Shown here piece after piece: positions 1 through 12,600 of a stretch of 64,000 nt of DNA. The position numbers were made by a program, and so were the translations under genes. Origin of the DNA: Varroa destructor (taxonomy: Eukaryota; Arthropoda; Arachnida; Mesostigmata; Varroidae); contig NW_019211454.1 in assembly GCF_002443255.2 (NCBI RefSeq), positions 59,159,601-59,223,600 on the forward strand, given 5' to 3'. The notes under the pieces are model-generated. The model did no database searches. It was not told the DNA's origin and saw only the letters and a program-made list of their open reading frames with translations. Positions within the stretch are counted from its first letter, which is position 1, and each line of letters starts with the position of its first letter.

Positions 1-47
1 ACGCCAGTTGGCCGCTGTGTCCGCAGTTTGGCCGTGTCACATCCCGT

Positions 48-65
48 CGGCGGCGGCGGCGGCGG
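48..65. repeat. (CGG)6 microsatellite
   Basis: Six perfect CGG copies, followed by gtgccaccaccgcc. Short and GC-rich, with no open frame of note around it. Confidence 0.9.
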
Positions 66-810
66 TGCCACCACCGCCACTGCTAGGCGGAGATGTGTAG
101 AGTGGTCGATGCCGCCCATCAAAGAATTACGACTGCCGCTGTCGCAGCATTGCGTCAACTAAATACATGATTGGGTATCTATCAAAAATGAAACCCTTCG
201 TTTCTATGGGCAATCTTTGTTGCAGCAACAGCCGCTTGATGCCTGGCTTGGCCTATGCCTGCCTGTGTATCGTATGAACGAACGAACCAACACTGCAGCT
301 TTCCATACTCGTTTCTCTTTACGCCATTCCACTCGATGATGGGTCTATGTGCTGTTGTATCCCCTTGTTGGTACGGGTACGCTACGTTCTCTGTTCGGAT
401 ACGTTTCAGATTCGTGTGTATGTGTGTCGCTCTGTATTAAACTGCTTGAGCGCGACCGCGCAAGACCCCGAAACAGCGGCATCTTAGCTGCTTCTGATGG
501 ACGGAAAAACAACGGCCTGAACGTTCAACGGGCCACAACGCAGTAGGTTCAGTTTAATGCATCGCCTACCATCTTTGAGACGGGTATTCACTCCGACAGG
601 AATAAACACGCGCGTAGATACGCTAAACCTTGGTTGAGATCTCTTGCTGTTGATGTTCTTATAAGGGCTCATATAGCCGATACAGCTTTTGACTTCGGTG
701 CATCTTTTTGCCTCTTTAGCCAACATCGACCTTTAGACCAGTGCCCATCGCCAGTGCCATCACCATCCAACAAAATCATAAAGGAGCTGCTTGATTCATT
801 CTACTGTTTT

Positions 811-825
811 GTTGTTGTTGTTGTT
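811..825. repeat. (GTT)5 microsatellite
   Basis: Five perfect GTT copies, preceded by ctgtttt. This is one of several TTG/CAA-class tracts in the window (see 15533-15560). Confidence 0.85.
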
Positions 826-3297
826 ACCGTTGCTACCTACAACAACGGTGACGCAGCCGCCTCGATTTACGCTTCGAACTCTTCGAAGGCAAAGAGCATC
901 ATTGCGAAGACCTCGTTGGTCGAGCGAGGTACCCCTTGGTCCTGAACCTATGCGATGTACGAAGTCCACCAAGCGGCCAGTGTTACCTGCAATAACGATT
1001 GCCTACCGCCGACGTTTAGTTCGTCGCTGCTGTTCTTGTGTTGGTACCCTCAGAATGGAGGAGTCATATCTAGAACAAAAGTGACGAGAGAGTCTGCGTA
1101 GGGCGCGCCACACAGTCAGACAGGCAGCCAAGGAGACCCAATCAGAAGGTCTAAACATGAACGACCTAACCAATCTTTTTCTCTCGCTTCCTTTACCTGT
1201 GTATCTGTACGTACTTGCCGAAGCAACTATGAAGTCGTTCGAAGACGAGGCGGCAAGCGTATTAATCTTCATTTAACAGCGCCGTCCCGCCGTACGAGCG
1301 AGCATCCATCGAGCAGGCATTATACGGTCGAATTTTTTCCCTGGCGTCGCATACACTGAAGAACTTAAACTAAGTCCTAGCGATAATCTGTCCGCTGGTT
1401 TATACCAGCTTAGAGAAAAAGGAAGCGGACCGAAAATGGTCGCTCCAACGTGCGCGTACGGCTGATTGTCTCCCTCCACATGACAGCGAAAAGCCAGTTC
1501 ACTTCTTCGCTCTATTCACGAAGTCAGCGTTGTTGACATAGCGCGCAGATAAAAGGAAAGCGTCAGATTAATTTCTGCAACGAACAGTTTCTGTCGTCTG
1601 TGCTGCTAGTCAATACCAGTGTTGTATTTCCCATCAACGAGGTCTTCACTAGTCCGCATGGAATAAATATGCTATCTCTGTGCATACTGCGCTGCGAGCG
1701 GATATTAAGAATCGCGTTGAAAGCCTGCCTTGCTTTTCGACATAGCAAATTATCTTGCTCCAAACATCATAACGTCACAGGACCGACAAGAAGCCATTCA
1801 ATTAGGGAAATAACAAAATCGAACTCGATAGATAGGAGGATGAACTCCGCTTTTGTCGTTTTTAGTATTTAACATACGTACATATACATAAAGAGATTTC
1901 TATTATTATATATACATATCATGAATGTCCTAATTCTTGGTATCAAAACCACGTCGTGTTAGCTGTCTAGAGCTGCTCATATTTGTATTCATCCTCCATC
2001 ACCCAAGTAAAATTTCTTCCAAAAGCCGATTCAACGAGTTGAGTAACACGTAAAGCCATGGGGTATTGAACAAGGCAGCCACTGATCAGCGGTGATGCTG
2101 CCGTTGCCAACTTGCCTCTTACTAAAAGAAAAGAAACAATGCCAACAGGTAACTAAAACTCAGGAAACACAATACAAACAAGCGTCCACGAATACGCAAT
2201 GACTGAAATGCTTTGGTGGACCATGTGCGGTCCAGCTTTTCCTACCAATATCTACTTAAAATGTGCTGCTGCAGCGGATACTGCTCATCACCTAGCTCAT
2301 AAACGTTTTTTTAGGCGTTTTTCTCCGCATCTATGTATCTGCATTTATATTCTCATAATGAAACGAGAAGTAATGAATTCTTAGCTACAGAGCCAACTGT
2401 ACGCTCATATTGTATTGAATGATATTGATCGTTCGATCACTTTTTTCTGCGCCATCTTTCTCCCTCTCTCTCTTCGTGCATTGTCGTTTGCCCGGGCAAT
2501 TTTAAACCCTATTGGCCTCATTCGTCATTTACGTATAGCCTACACGCTGAAATCGGAACTGATTGTGAAGGGTCGATATTGCAGGAATCACTGTTTACAA
2601 GTATTTGACGATCTTTGAGTATCAACGAGCTTAATGGATGAATGTCAAACAAAGAATTGTTTCAATTTTATCCACGAGTCAACGATTTCGTCGAAAAACA
2701 AACAGACCTGCAAGCGATTGATCTTCAGTAGCGTATGAGCGTGCTTCACCGAAGCCATTATCAACGAGGAATGTGTCGATGACCTCACGAAATAGAACAG
2801 TTATACTCTGACGCGCTCTATCGAGCACACATACATGGAATTAAAGCACGAAAAAAAGAATAGCGTTACAAGGGACCGTAATATAATCGTGCATAGGAGC
2901 AAAATACCGGAGGTTCACCCCCACACATCTGACTCTTGAATCCCACAGTTTTGCACTGCCCTCAGTTAGTTCTATGCATCAAGTCTGCCTGTGATAGAAC
3001 TCCTACTGTATAGAAATTTTCTATGCCACTCGAAGGCGGCAGTAATCAAAATAAAAGGACAGAATAGTTTTCTTTCAGAGTCGCTAAAAATTGCCCGCAG
3101 CGGCGATTAGAACCGACTATTCCCCCCATTGTGACTGTCTGCCACCGTCGCTTCTGCTGCTGCTGCGTCTGCTTTCGTCGGTGGCTGCTCTCCACTTAAA
3201 CGCTCATTCTGCTCGTACGTATTTGTTGCGACGTGTCGTTCGTTATCAGAGGATGCATTTCTCGATCAGCCGGTTCTGGTGACTGCAGAGGTGATGG

Positions 3298-3345
3298 CGG
3301 GTGAGCGGGCGGTCGGACGGGCGGGCGTTCGGGCGGGCGGACGAT
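3298..3345. repeat. Degenerate GGAC/GGGC tetranucleotide tract
   Basis: A G-rich mixture of GGGC, GGTC, GGAC and GTTC units. It belongs to the same sequence class as the longer ACGG-type tracts at 38862-38943 and 46403-46433. Confidence 0.75.
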
Positions 3346-3478
3346 CGAGCATCAACTGCAGTCACAGCCATACGGCTTCACAGCCGTTAGCACGTTGTCT
3401 ACTCCAGCTACGGCCACAGCAAAACTAGATAAGACTATTGGATAATTAAGTGCCATCATTATCAGCGAATATTAGTGC

Positions 3479-3562
3479 ATGAAACCAACTGGAGCAGCCG
3501 AAAAAGATGCGAAGAGACGGGCAAAGTCATCTAAGAAGAAGGCTAAACCGGCCAAGTTATAG
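3479..3562 (+). CDS. Possible small ORF, 27-residue Lys/Ala-rich peptide
   Basis: An ATG at 3479 opens a 27-codon frame ending in TAG at 3560-3562. The peptide begins MKPTGAAEKDAKRRAKSSKK and ends with KAKPAKL. Eleven of 27 residues are Lys or Arg and six are Ala, a composition like a nuclear or nucleolar localisation tail or a histone H1-type tail. That is a compositional resemblance only; I recognise no family. It sits at the start of a purine-rich block (about 3470-4100), and A/G-rich DNA read in this frame gives Lys, Arg and Glu by itself, so chance is the main alternative. No promoter or splice site decides the case. Confidence 0.15.
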   Translation: MKPTGAAEKDAKRRAKSSKKKAKPAKL

Positions 3563-4349
3563 GAGCGGGTGACAACGGGAAACAGACTTTTCGCCCTCTT
3601 CAATAGCAGCAGGAAGACACGAACGAAAAAAAAAAGCGAAAACGAGCGCCGACAACGAAACGCACTGAGGACGTCAACGAAAAAGACAAGAGCGCCGAGC
3701 CCGACGGCTATCGCCAACCGCCGTCGTCTTTTTCTTTTCGTGTTGACTTCGTCTGGAGAGTTCACTCGGACTAAGCGCGATCAAAGCAGAAGATACGCGC
3801 CAATCTCAGAATAGGAGTCATGGACCCGATAAACAGAAAGAGAAAGAAAGAAAAAGCTGCACAGAGGGAGAGAATGCGCGAGTACGACAGGATGCCAAAA
3901 GCGAGAACGGCGGCAGAAGCGACCCCGTCGGACTAAACTCGAGCCGCGACTTGATAGCAGTAACAACAAAAGCCAGAATAGTCAGCAGCAGTAACCGCAA
4001 GCGGCAAGTCGGGATATTAGAGACAGCGATACAAGCCACAAAGGCAAAACCGACGAGGACAAAATTATCTGTTTCATGTTGACAATCGTAGAACAATCGA
4101 AGTATTTTATCCTGCTGAAAGTAGAGCAGCGTTGAAAAACAGACAGACCAACCGACCGACGAACGAACACCCGGCGAGCAGAAGATAAACGATAAGTAAA
4201 CGGGGAAAAATCACCAATCGACAGTAAAATAATAGCGAAAACCTCTCACACGGTACGCTTCCGTGCTGTTCAAATTTAGATGGTTTGTGAATATGTGCAG
4301 TAGATCTGTGTTGACCACCTTCGATAACAAGCGGAGCGGCCATTGCTAC
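3563..4349. other. Purine-rich block, no clear gene
   Basis: The + strand is strongly A/G biased from about 3590 to 4100, with runs of aaag, gaaa and gagag, giving pyrimidine-rich DNA on the minus strand. Open frames exist on both strands but are explained by the bias: Lys/Arg-rich on plus, Leu/Ser/Phe-rich on minus. Short ccaaccgaccgacgaacg-type tetranucleotide runs occur at about 4149-4168. Confidence 0.55.
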
Positions 4350-4387
4350 TATAGCCGTTAACGCTTTTTTTTTTTTTTATAGCCGTT
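4350..4387 (-). mobile_element. Possible retroposition footprint: poly(T) between 10-bp direct repeats
   Basis: TATAGCCGTT occurs at 4350-4359 and again, perfectly, at 4378-4387. Between the copies are aacgc and a poly(T) run (14 T at 4365-4378, the last T shared with the second copy). A minus-strand poly(A) tail flanked by a short target-site duplication is the signature of target-primed reverse transcription. The insert is only about 18 bp, so this would be an extremely 5'-truncated event. Local duplication plus slippage at the T run is the alternative. Confidence 0.35.
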
Positions 4388-5608
4388 CCATGGTACAAGC
4401 TATTTTATAGGGATTTTTTTAAATGGAAATGCCATTAGGCTACAGAGGTCGTTCAGTTTTTTTTGCTGAAAAGCTTCGACACCAAATTTATTGTTGCAAA
4501 GTATTGTGCCAGCGTATTAGGTCGTGTCTTGCTAGTTCCTCCGCGGTAGAAATACGTTACATGATCACCCTTGACATTGTTCATTATAAAAATAGCAGCA
4601 TGACGTTAAAAACAGGCGAAGCAAAACTGTGCAGTGACGAAGCAATATGAACATTAACAGATTCATCAAATGACGAATTTAGATGAGATTATCACCCTTT
4701 TTTGCCGAGCAAGCAGCAGTACTCGAGCAATAATCCGTGGTTGCTTCTATTATTGGCAGAAACGAAAGTAGTTTGCTTTTTTTTTTCGTGGATATAAGAT
4801 ACACGAACAGTTCAAGAAAGATGTTGTTGATGCATAGATCAATGGTAGCCTGGCTATTTCTTCTTGGATATAGCCCTGACCCTCTCTGTGCCGCTTTTTC
4901 TCGCACGGTTTTCTCGCAGTGCGGCTGCGTAGTAACTTGGTAAACGGCAGTTACCGGCTCCAGAAATATGCAGACCTCGTCATCATTTACATGCTGCGAT
5001 CGTCATCGTAACTCGACGGACTTTGTTATAAATGTCGACCGCTCTTACAACCGTAAATCATAACCACAGTCTCAGCTTTTAACAGTGACGCCAACAGGGC
5101 ACCACGCGCCGCTACTTACTATAGCCACCGCTGCCACCAGCGAATACCGATATCCGTTGAAACAACAGCAGCAATAGCTTCAGCCTAGAGTTCTGCTTTA
5201 GATTTAGCCACTTCGGCTGAATACGTGAACCAAGGGAGGCAGGAGGTAAATGGGTACACCCCCCTTCTCCAATTATATACGTGTTTACCACTATGAAGCT
5301 TTGGAAGTTAGCCACTACAGCAGAAGAACAAATCATTCTTCTCAGGAGAATCATAAAGGTTTATTGAACAAGAAAATTTTTTGGCCCCAATCGCTTTATC
5401 TACTACGGTTCTGTCCCACAGTTGCAACAAATAGAACTGACTACCGATCGCTGTTTGTTAAGCCGTTATTTTCCTAATTCCACAGCCTTTTTTTCCTATC
5501 CTTTAGGTGAGCTAAAGTGCCCCTGTTCCTCTAGGCTGTTCCAGATAAGCTGACTGGCGAGCCAGTATTAGTTCTGCTGCTGCCGTAACAGGAGCTACTA
5601 TATTCCAG

Positions 5609-5685
5609 CAAGACGACGCACACTTCTTGCTAACAGCACGGCAGCCGATAAACTGGATTCTACCTTGGGTATCTGCGGTGGGTGG
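5609..5685 (+). CDS. Weak candidate internal exon
   Basis: A 77-bp segment lies between an acceptor-like ctactatattccag and a donor-like GTAAGT at 5686. One frame is open throughout and reads QDDAHFLLTARQPINWILPW and on. At 25 codons an open frame is common by chance, so the support is only the pair of splice-like sites. No family recognised. Confidence 0.1.
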
Positions 5686-7129
5686 GTAAGTACGCCTATT
5701 TGTCTGTGTACATGTGAGCGCGTAACGTGTCAAGAAACGTGCAAGCTAGGAACAAACACCATTTCTCGATGGTTACCACCGCCTCAGTTACCTTCGGATG
5801 TCGTCGCGTGATATACGGCTCATTGAAAACCACAACGACAGTGACGCCGACGACAGCGTTCGCAGTCGTCGAAGCCGCAACAACGGTAGCGACAACAAAA
5901 ACAGTAGAAACAAATATTTGCTGCCTCTATGATAGGAGCTTAATCGGTAGAGGCGGTAGCGGCTTCGGCGCCACCACTATAGTAGACGTACATATACCTA
6001 ACGGCTGACAACAGCCATGGGTATTTGCCAATGGAAAGTTTAGCACTAATAGTAGTGGCGGATTGGCAAACACAGCCCGGCCTAACGAATCCAAGCCCTA
6101 GGCCGCGGTGAGTAGTAGAAAGTAGCGTCGTCCTCGCCCTCGCGACCGTCGGTAGGACAGACGGCAATAGCGGTAGTGGTTCTGATAGCAATAGCGAACA
6201 TAACAGTATTGCTGTCCTCACAAGACCGGTTCACGCTTCAAAGCTAAGCGATAATCAGATCCACCATCGCGAATCTGGGCTGCCGTTGCCGCTGTCATTG
6301 TCACGAAACCCATAGAAATCGTAGTTGTGTTACCGATGGTAGTACAACAGATCATAGAAAATGTGTAAGGGGCCACTGCGTCCCTGGAGTCTACTGCTAT
6401 TACTCCCACGGGCAACAGAAGCGGCACCTACAACAACAATCCCCGCATGTCGCGCTGTCGCCTTATCCAGCGGCAACCTGCGCGTGCCAATAGCATTTAT
6501 AAGATTTGCGTTTTATTACTATTCAACTGACTCGATTTAGGCGTAGGTCGACCGGTAGCATCTGCGACGGTGGGAAATGTACGACGATTGAAGGTGAGGT
6601 AAAGGAAAAGATTGTAAGTAGAAATTAAGTGCAAGTCCTCAGAAGCAGGAAGACAAGCGGCCACTGGGTAAGTGCACAAAGAACGTTTATAGAAAGCTAC
6701 ACTATCCTTGTAAGATAAATAGTTGGTTGTTGGTTGACTAGCGCATTGACTGCCGGCCGCCGACTGCTGGAAATATCGGTGCTTGCGGCAGCCAAGGTCT
6801 ACTATGGCACGTCCATATACTTTACGATGGTCGACGCAATCCTTGTGTCTCAGCATCTCCAGTCGAGCCAAATCTCTATCCGTGAGAAATCTAAGATCAG
6901 GTAGGCGTACTTCGTCAGCCAGGGAAGGCTAACTCAGCGATATAGGCGCCATGCGATTACCACCGATGTAGCCAACCTTACGCAACGACCCGCTTTTCGT
7001 CGGCCCAGTCAAAAAGTAGTTGGCAGTAGGTTCGGAGATGGCGTCATTGAAAAAAAGGGAGCCATAGCGTCATCAATTTATCCTAAGTTGTCGGCAAAGA
7101 AACACTCAGTTCATGGACAACAATAACAA

Positions 7130-7158
7130 CTACAACAACAACAGCAGCAGCAGCAGCA
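7130..7158. repeat. CAA/CAG compound tract
   Basis: CAA-class units (with taa and tac interruptions) run directly into (CAG)5. Compound CAA-CAG tracts are common where one codon class slips and mutates, but no supported gene frame covers this one. Confidence 0.8.
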
Positions 7159-9533
7159 TAAACATGCACACACGCACACACATCTCGTTTACGAGAGAAT
7201 GAGATACGAAATTTTCGTACGCGACCGCAGGAAAATAAGAATGATTGGCTGCTGCAGCAACAGGCTTCACTCCTCCGCTTGCCGTCCGCACCAGCTGTCA
7301 GTAGTTCACTTGCCAGCGCGTCGGTCGCGGAACATCGCTTAGTAAAAAGCTCGAAAGCAACAAGCGTGCTAAAGTCACGCACACGTCGAAGAAATAACAT
7401 GATCAACGGCAAGTCGCCGTGATACAGAGGAAAGACAAGCAAACGTCGGCGCGGTGCGGCGCAGAAGGGTACGCGGTCACCTCTTTGAGAAACATGAGAG
7501 CGTCGGTAACATCCCGTCATTCAGAGAGCTGCTACCGTCGGTAACTGGTAGAGCAAAAAGAAAGAAAGCAACGATGACGAAAACGACGAGATGAATTAAA
7601 GCAACTTATAAGTGTATTTCAAGCGGACATGGCGTAAGAAACACATAGACGTAAGCGCACTTCCACACGCTCAGAGTGATCAAAATCCAGATGGTTTCTT
7701 GTACATGGCGTCATACCTCAATAATGCTTGAGCTAGTCACAGCTAGCCAAGTGCTCAAAGGGTGGGCACCGCCGTGCTTCTCTCCAATCACGTATAGTGT
7801 CAAAGCAGTTCACTTGAGTCCGTGTGAATTTGAAACGACAACATATCGAGTGTGATATTTTAAGAGGGAAACGGCTAAGTTGCTTTTCGGAATTAAGTTT
7901 TCCCAAACTACGGATTGGGAAAGGGGTTTACGATGGGTTTACGTTCAACTCAGAACTCGTGGCTTCTTCACGCCAAGGGTCGTTCTATGTTTGTACGTAG
8001 AGTTAGGGAAACAGTGCGCCTTTTTGTCGTGTACTTCCCCCTCGTTCAGTCTTTCTTACTCAACAAACCCGCGACTCGAGAGTTCATGTAATAATACTCT
8101 ACAACGACTACAACTAATAACACTAATGCCAGATTCGCTGAGAGACTAAGCCGACTGCGACGAGTATTCAGCATTGTTGTTGAAGACAGGGGGGTTATGT
8201 GTAACGAAGGCTTGAGCGCACGACCATCGTCGTGTACTGACGGCGGTTGCCGCCCAACAGCGGCATGCTGACTGCGTTCATGTCAGGCTGCCTAAGCCGG
8301 TACTGCTGCTGCTGTGTGATACCGCCAACAACACAGGTCGCTCATACGCCGCTGACTTTACGAACACTCGGGCTCTCTGTTCGCTTCAGCTCCACGAGCT
8401 CCGAACATGTCCGCGATGAGAGCAATGGGACAAGGCTGGCGACGCGTCGGCAGGAACAACAGGACCAATAACAGCAGAGAAATTTCAGGGAGACCATCGC
8501 CAAGTGGTTGGGGTCTGGTGAGTAGCCGTTGTGGTGTGGTACAGCGGGGCTGGCGACGTCCATCGGGGGGAAGGCGGCCGCTTGCTGTTGATGCAAAATA
8601 GAAATTTTATAATGTCATCGCTATCTCCACCTTCATCCGCTTCATAGCTGCCTCGTGAGGCTTCATGCTTGTGCAGGCGACGTGACTAGTGGATCACCGG
8701 GTGGCTCAGCAAAGTCTGCTCCAGCCGAAGCGTCCTACGGCGCTACTAGGAGCAGAACAGTCTCCGGCTGCTGTTGGCTGTTAACTCGGCGAACTGCACT
8801 GCTCATCAATTGGGTGGTGCTCACCGCAAGCCAACCCACTTCATAGAGCAACTCCGCCGTCGCTATGCATTCCCACCTGCACCGGTGTAGTGTTTTGAGG
8901 CAACTTTTCGGCCTAATTATTATCCTCTTTTTCTATATCGAGCACACGATTTCACGCATCTCATCGTACTTTTCTGTTGTAGTCGAGCGGTTTGATGTGA
9001 TTTAAAAGCAGGCGAAGGATGGGAATTGGTTGCCGAACTGGCTGGCTATCTGCCTCTTTACTCGACTGACCAACTCAATGGCGTCGGTGGTGTCGACAGT
9101 TACGAAAAAAACAACAGAAACAGCAGCAACCAAAATGCCGATCACCGACGACGGCGCCTATGTGCTGTTCTGGCTGTCGGCGTTGTTGTCGACCAGTGAG
9201 ATATCAGCTGCAGCAAGAGCGAAGTCTGAGTCAGAGTACCAATATTAGTCGTAGCTTAATGGGACACCGAAAAATGTTAAGGCAGAAGGTGAAGATACAG
9301 CTTTATGCATCGACTACACTAACAGCAGCGGCAACAGCGTCACTATGACATCCTTCAGACTTCAGAATGAAATTTAAATTGGACAAGCTTTGAGCTGTAG
9401 GCAGACAAAGAAACCGGCTGGCAGAACGGCCCTCGACGTATAGCCGAGAACACGGGTCCGTCGCACTCCCCATCAGATCGGTCGTTATGGATATAGCATC
9501 TTTGTTATGTTCTGCTTTGTACTATGCTGCTAA

Positions 9534-9608
9534 AGCTGTTGTTGTTGCTACTGCTATTGTGTTCGGGGGCTTCGAACACAACAACAGCTTGGCACAGCAA
9601 TAGCAACG
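9534..9608. other. Inverted-repeat region with competing hairpins
   Basis: TTGTGTTCG at 9557-9565 pairs perfectly with CGAACACAA at 9573-9581 across a 7-nt loop (GGGGCTT). Flanking AGCTGTTGTTGT and ACAACAACAGCT can extend a larger stem, while GCTATTG upstream can instead pair with CAATAGC downstream. So at least two mutually exclusive foldings are possible. Function unknown. Confidence 0.6.
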
Positions 9609-12600
9609 TAGCGTGTCACATGCACGTACTCCTTGATCTCGAACGGTCAAGACGATGAATGACAAGCCATTCGCTCTGCCGCACGAATAACACCGGCCAT
9701 CACTCTAGTGTCCTTCTGAAGCTCAATACTTCGCGTGTTCGTCCTCCCATTGACACCCTGCGCAAAAGGTGACCATGCCTGCGCCACATTGCAGCAGCTT
9801 AAAAAATATCACCACTTCAGAGCACTCTCATTGTACACAGAAACACGCATACGCCACCATTAAAGCTGCAATGTTGCAGTGTTCATAAATTCATTGTGTT
9901 ATTGTATATGTACGCCTATTATAGTACCTTTATGAATACTTCTAGTACCACTACTACATAGTATAGGCTATGAAGGAAACTGAAAAGCGGATCGGGGATA
10001 ATTTGTTGACGATCCAGTGCAAACAAGAGATACGAACGAACTATATATGAAGAAGTAAAAGAGCGGACAGAAAGGTTTGTTGTTTAGCTGGTTAGATAAT
10101 GAATAGTTAAGATGAACGTTTTCTGATGGAGGCAAAACAGTAGCATTAAAAACCAGAAAGCTAATCACGTTTAGTTTACCCGAGAGTAATCATTGCCACG
10201 ACTACGTGTATCTCTGACGTGACGCAAACGTGAACTCAACGCTGCTGTCCTGCTGTTTGTGCACAACCACTTGTGCCTGCGGCCCAATTCGGTACAATCT
10301 CAAATACTCATAGGACGTAGACGTATGAGCATAGGTGACATGACTATGCGACCTACCGAACCATCATACCGCCGGCGTTAAGTAGTATTCAATGCCTTCC
10401 TCGTGCAGAAACAGTGGTGTCTGTTCTTACCGTAGCGTCTGCCATCATTGTCGTCACCATCGAGTCCGTAACCGTTGTCAGCAAATTATGTTGCGTAGAC
10501 ACGCTACTCTGATGCCACGGCTATTGCCTCATCAACTGTTCTGCCCGGCCGCTGACCGGGAGCAGAGCAGTTGACGACGCCTGGTTGATTGGTTAGTTGT
10601 TGGTGGAGACTAGTTCGCGTGGCTGGTTCACTCAGATCCCTCTACAGCATAACATTGAGCTGCTTATATTTGCTTCTAGACTCTTCTGGCCAGTCGGGCT
10701 CAACTGTCATACGGAGAAGCTATTAAATGAGCGACCCACAGACCAACATATAGCTTCAGCAACCAGGAGAAGTACTCACCAAATCTGGTAGACCACAACA
10801 GTAAACAGGCCGGCCATACAAAGCAAGGGCTGTCCGATACTTAAGCCGAGCGCGGAGCAACATGCCAGAAGACGAGAGCGCCAGCAAAGGCAGCTGTGGG
10901 ATCCCAGCGGTCACCGCAGCGATCCGCGTTACGGCAACGTCGGGTTTACTCGTTTATAAATGTTACTGGACTGCTAAACAAACCCCGGCTAGTCTACATC
11001 AATATGCGTATAGTGTGCCGGAAAGGGGATAATCAATTGGATGGATCTTGAACCGGCCATGGCGCGAAGACATCGTTTTAAAACAAATGCGCCAACACAA
11101 ATGTCGCACACCGCCCAAAGATCCACATAGAAGCGATTAATCCAGTACGACATCCTTCATATACGGCAAAGTGCAGGTCTACGTAAAGTTGCCATTTAGT
11201 TGTTTTTCCCCTTCTGTTGAAGCTTGGCTAGTGCGAAGTAACTGGACGCAAAGGATGAAGTATCGGTCGTTCGTCGCCAACGACATGACATCCCACAACA
11301 ACAAACGATATACTCATTATTTCATCTCAGCTTCCCTCTGTTCACTATGTAACATCACGGAAAGACGAGAAACATTTAGCTAGCTCCGACCGAATAATCT
11401 CACTCTCCACATAATTTAAACTCGGCGCGCATGGGAACCCGAGAGCAAATCATCTCGATAGAATATGATATTTGTCCCACTACTAACGGGTGGCAAATAT
11501 GACAACAACTTAATGCTTTCGTCAATAAAAGATCAGCATCAGTAGCGATGACAACCGTGGAGATATGCGGTAAGGGCGTCTTCTTAAGCATTTGCTGAGA
11601 CAGGTAATTGTGCCCCTGATTAACTTTCCCTACGCAGCAATTATGGACCTACTCACGAACACGAATGAGTACTTCAAGCGTTCGACTACTATCACTGCCA
11701 CAGGTACTCGTAGCACAACGACAACGGCGGCGGCAACAACAACAGCAACAACTATTAAGGCTGTATTAGCGGCTGTGAATGAATGACTTTGCTGACATTG
11801 GCTTGTCACTCGCGCGGTGGCCATCCCGTACTCACTGCCTGCGCCATGATGCGGGCGCGGACGTTATAGAAGTAGAGTACTTACGACCGCTTCTAACCTC
11901 GCTGTTGATGTCGCCGATGCTTACAATCATGACAGGACCAGATTATCAGTATGGCTAGCGATAGAACGACATCGACAAGAACACGAATCAGATCGGTGAG
12001 CAAGCGGGAGAGAAAAAGCGCAAACAGAAAAAGTACGGACATCATCAATGAGTATGATCAACTTCATTGGTGCCAGCAGCACGGATCATCAACATAATAT
12101 CATCACTTAGACACTGCTGAAGCAGGCACCGTTCAACGACGAGAACGAAGAGCAATTTAAGACCTCGATTTACGGACAATTCGTCGGTCGGCCGGTTGGA
12201 TAAATCAATGAATCCCGGCCTGACAAGACGAGGCTACAAGGACAGATAACATAAACATGCGCACATATGTACGTAGTCGCCGATATCTAACAGTATCATA
12301 CAGGACCCGACTAGGAGTCTGCAGAAGTGGGAAGTACGCGTGCCCGTGCTTGCTCTCACCCTTGTCTAACATGTGTGTTCGATGACGACATCGGAAATGA
12401 ATCGATTTGTCGTTCTGTCGGTCTATCGATGTTTGCGGGCAGAGGATGAGAGAGCGTCAGCGTTAAGCAATGGTAATAATGCTATGAACGCTTTTATCGC
12501 AGTAATTGATGGGGGTAAACAAGTATGAATTACATAACATGATAACAATAATAACAAAGAAATGACGAACCGACGATTAAAATTACAATATAACTATCAT

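Larger units (their letters stand above)
1..3295. other. Non-coding stretch, left edge
   Basis: No open frame here exceeds about 105 codons, and the frames overlap one another on both strands without a consistent reading. Apart from (CGG)6 at 48-65 and a GTT tract at 811-825 I see only unique sequence. A pyrimidine tract with AG stands at 3069-3078 (ttttctttcag-like), but the frame after it is only about 38 codons. No recognisable product. Confidence 0.6.
4388..9533. other. Non-coding stretch with small repeats
   Basis: Open frames up to about 145 codons occur, but none has a recognisable domain and most overlap frames on the other strand. A small acceptor/donor-bounded open segment is noted at 5609-5685. 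CAA and CAG tracts lie at 7130-7158. Otherwise I see nothing that supports a gene. Confidence 0.5.
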
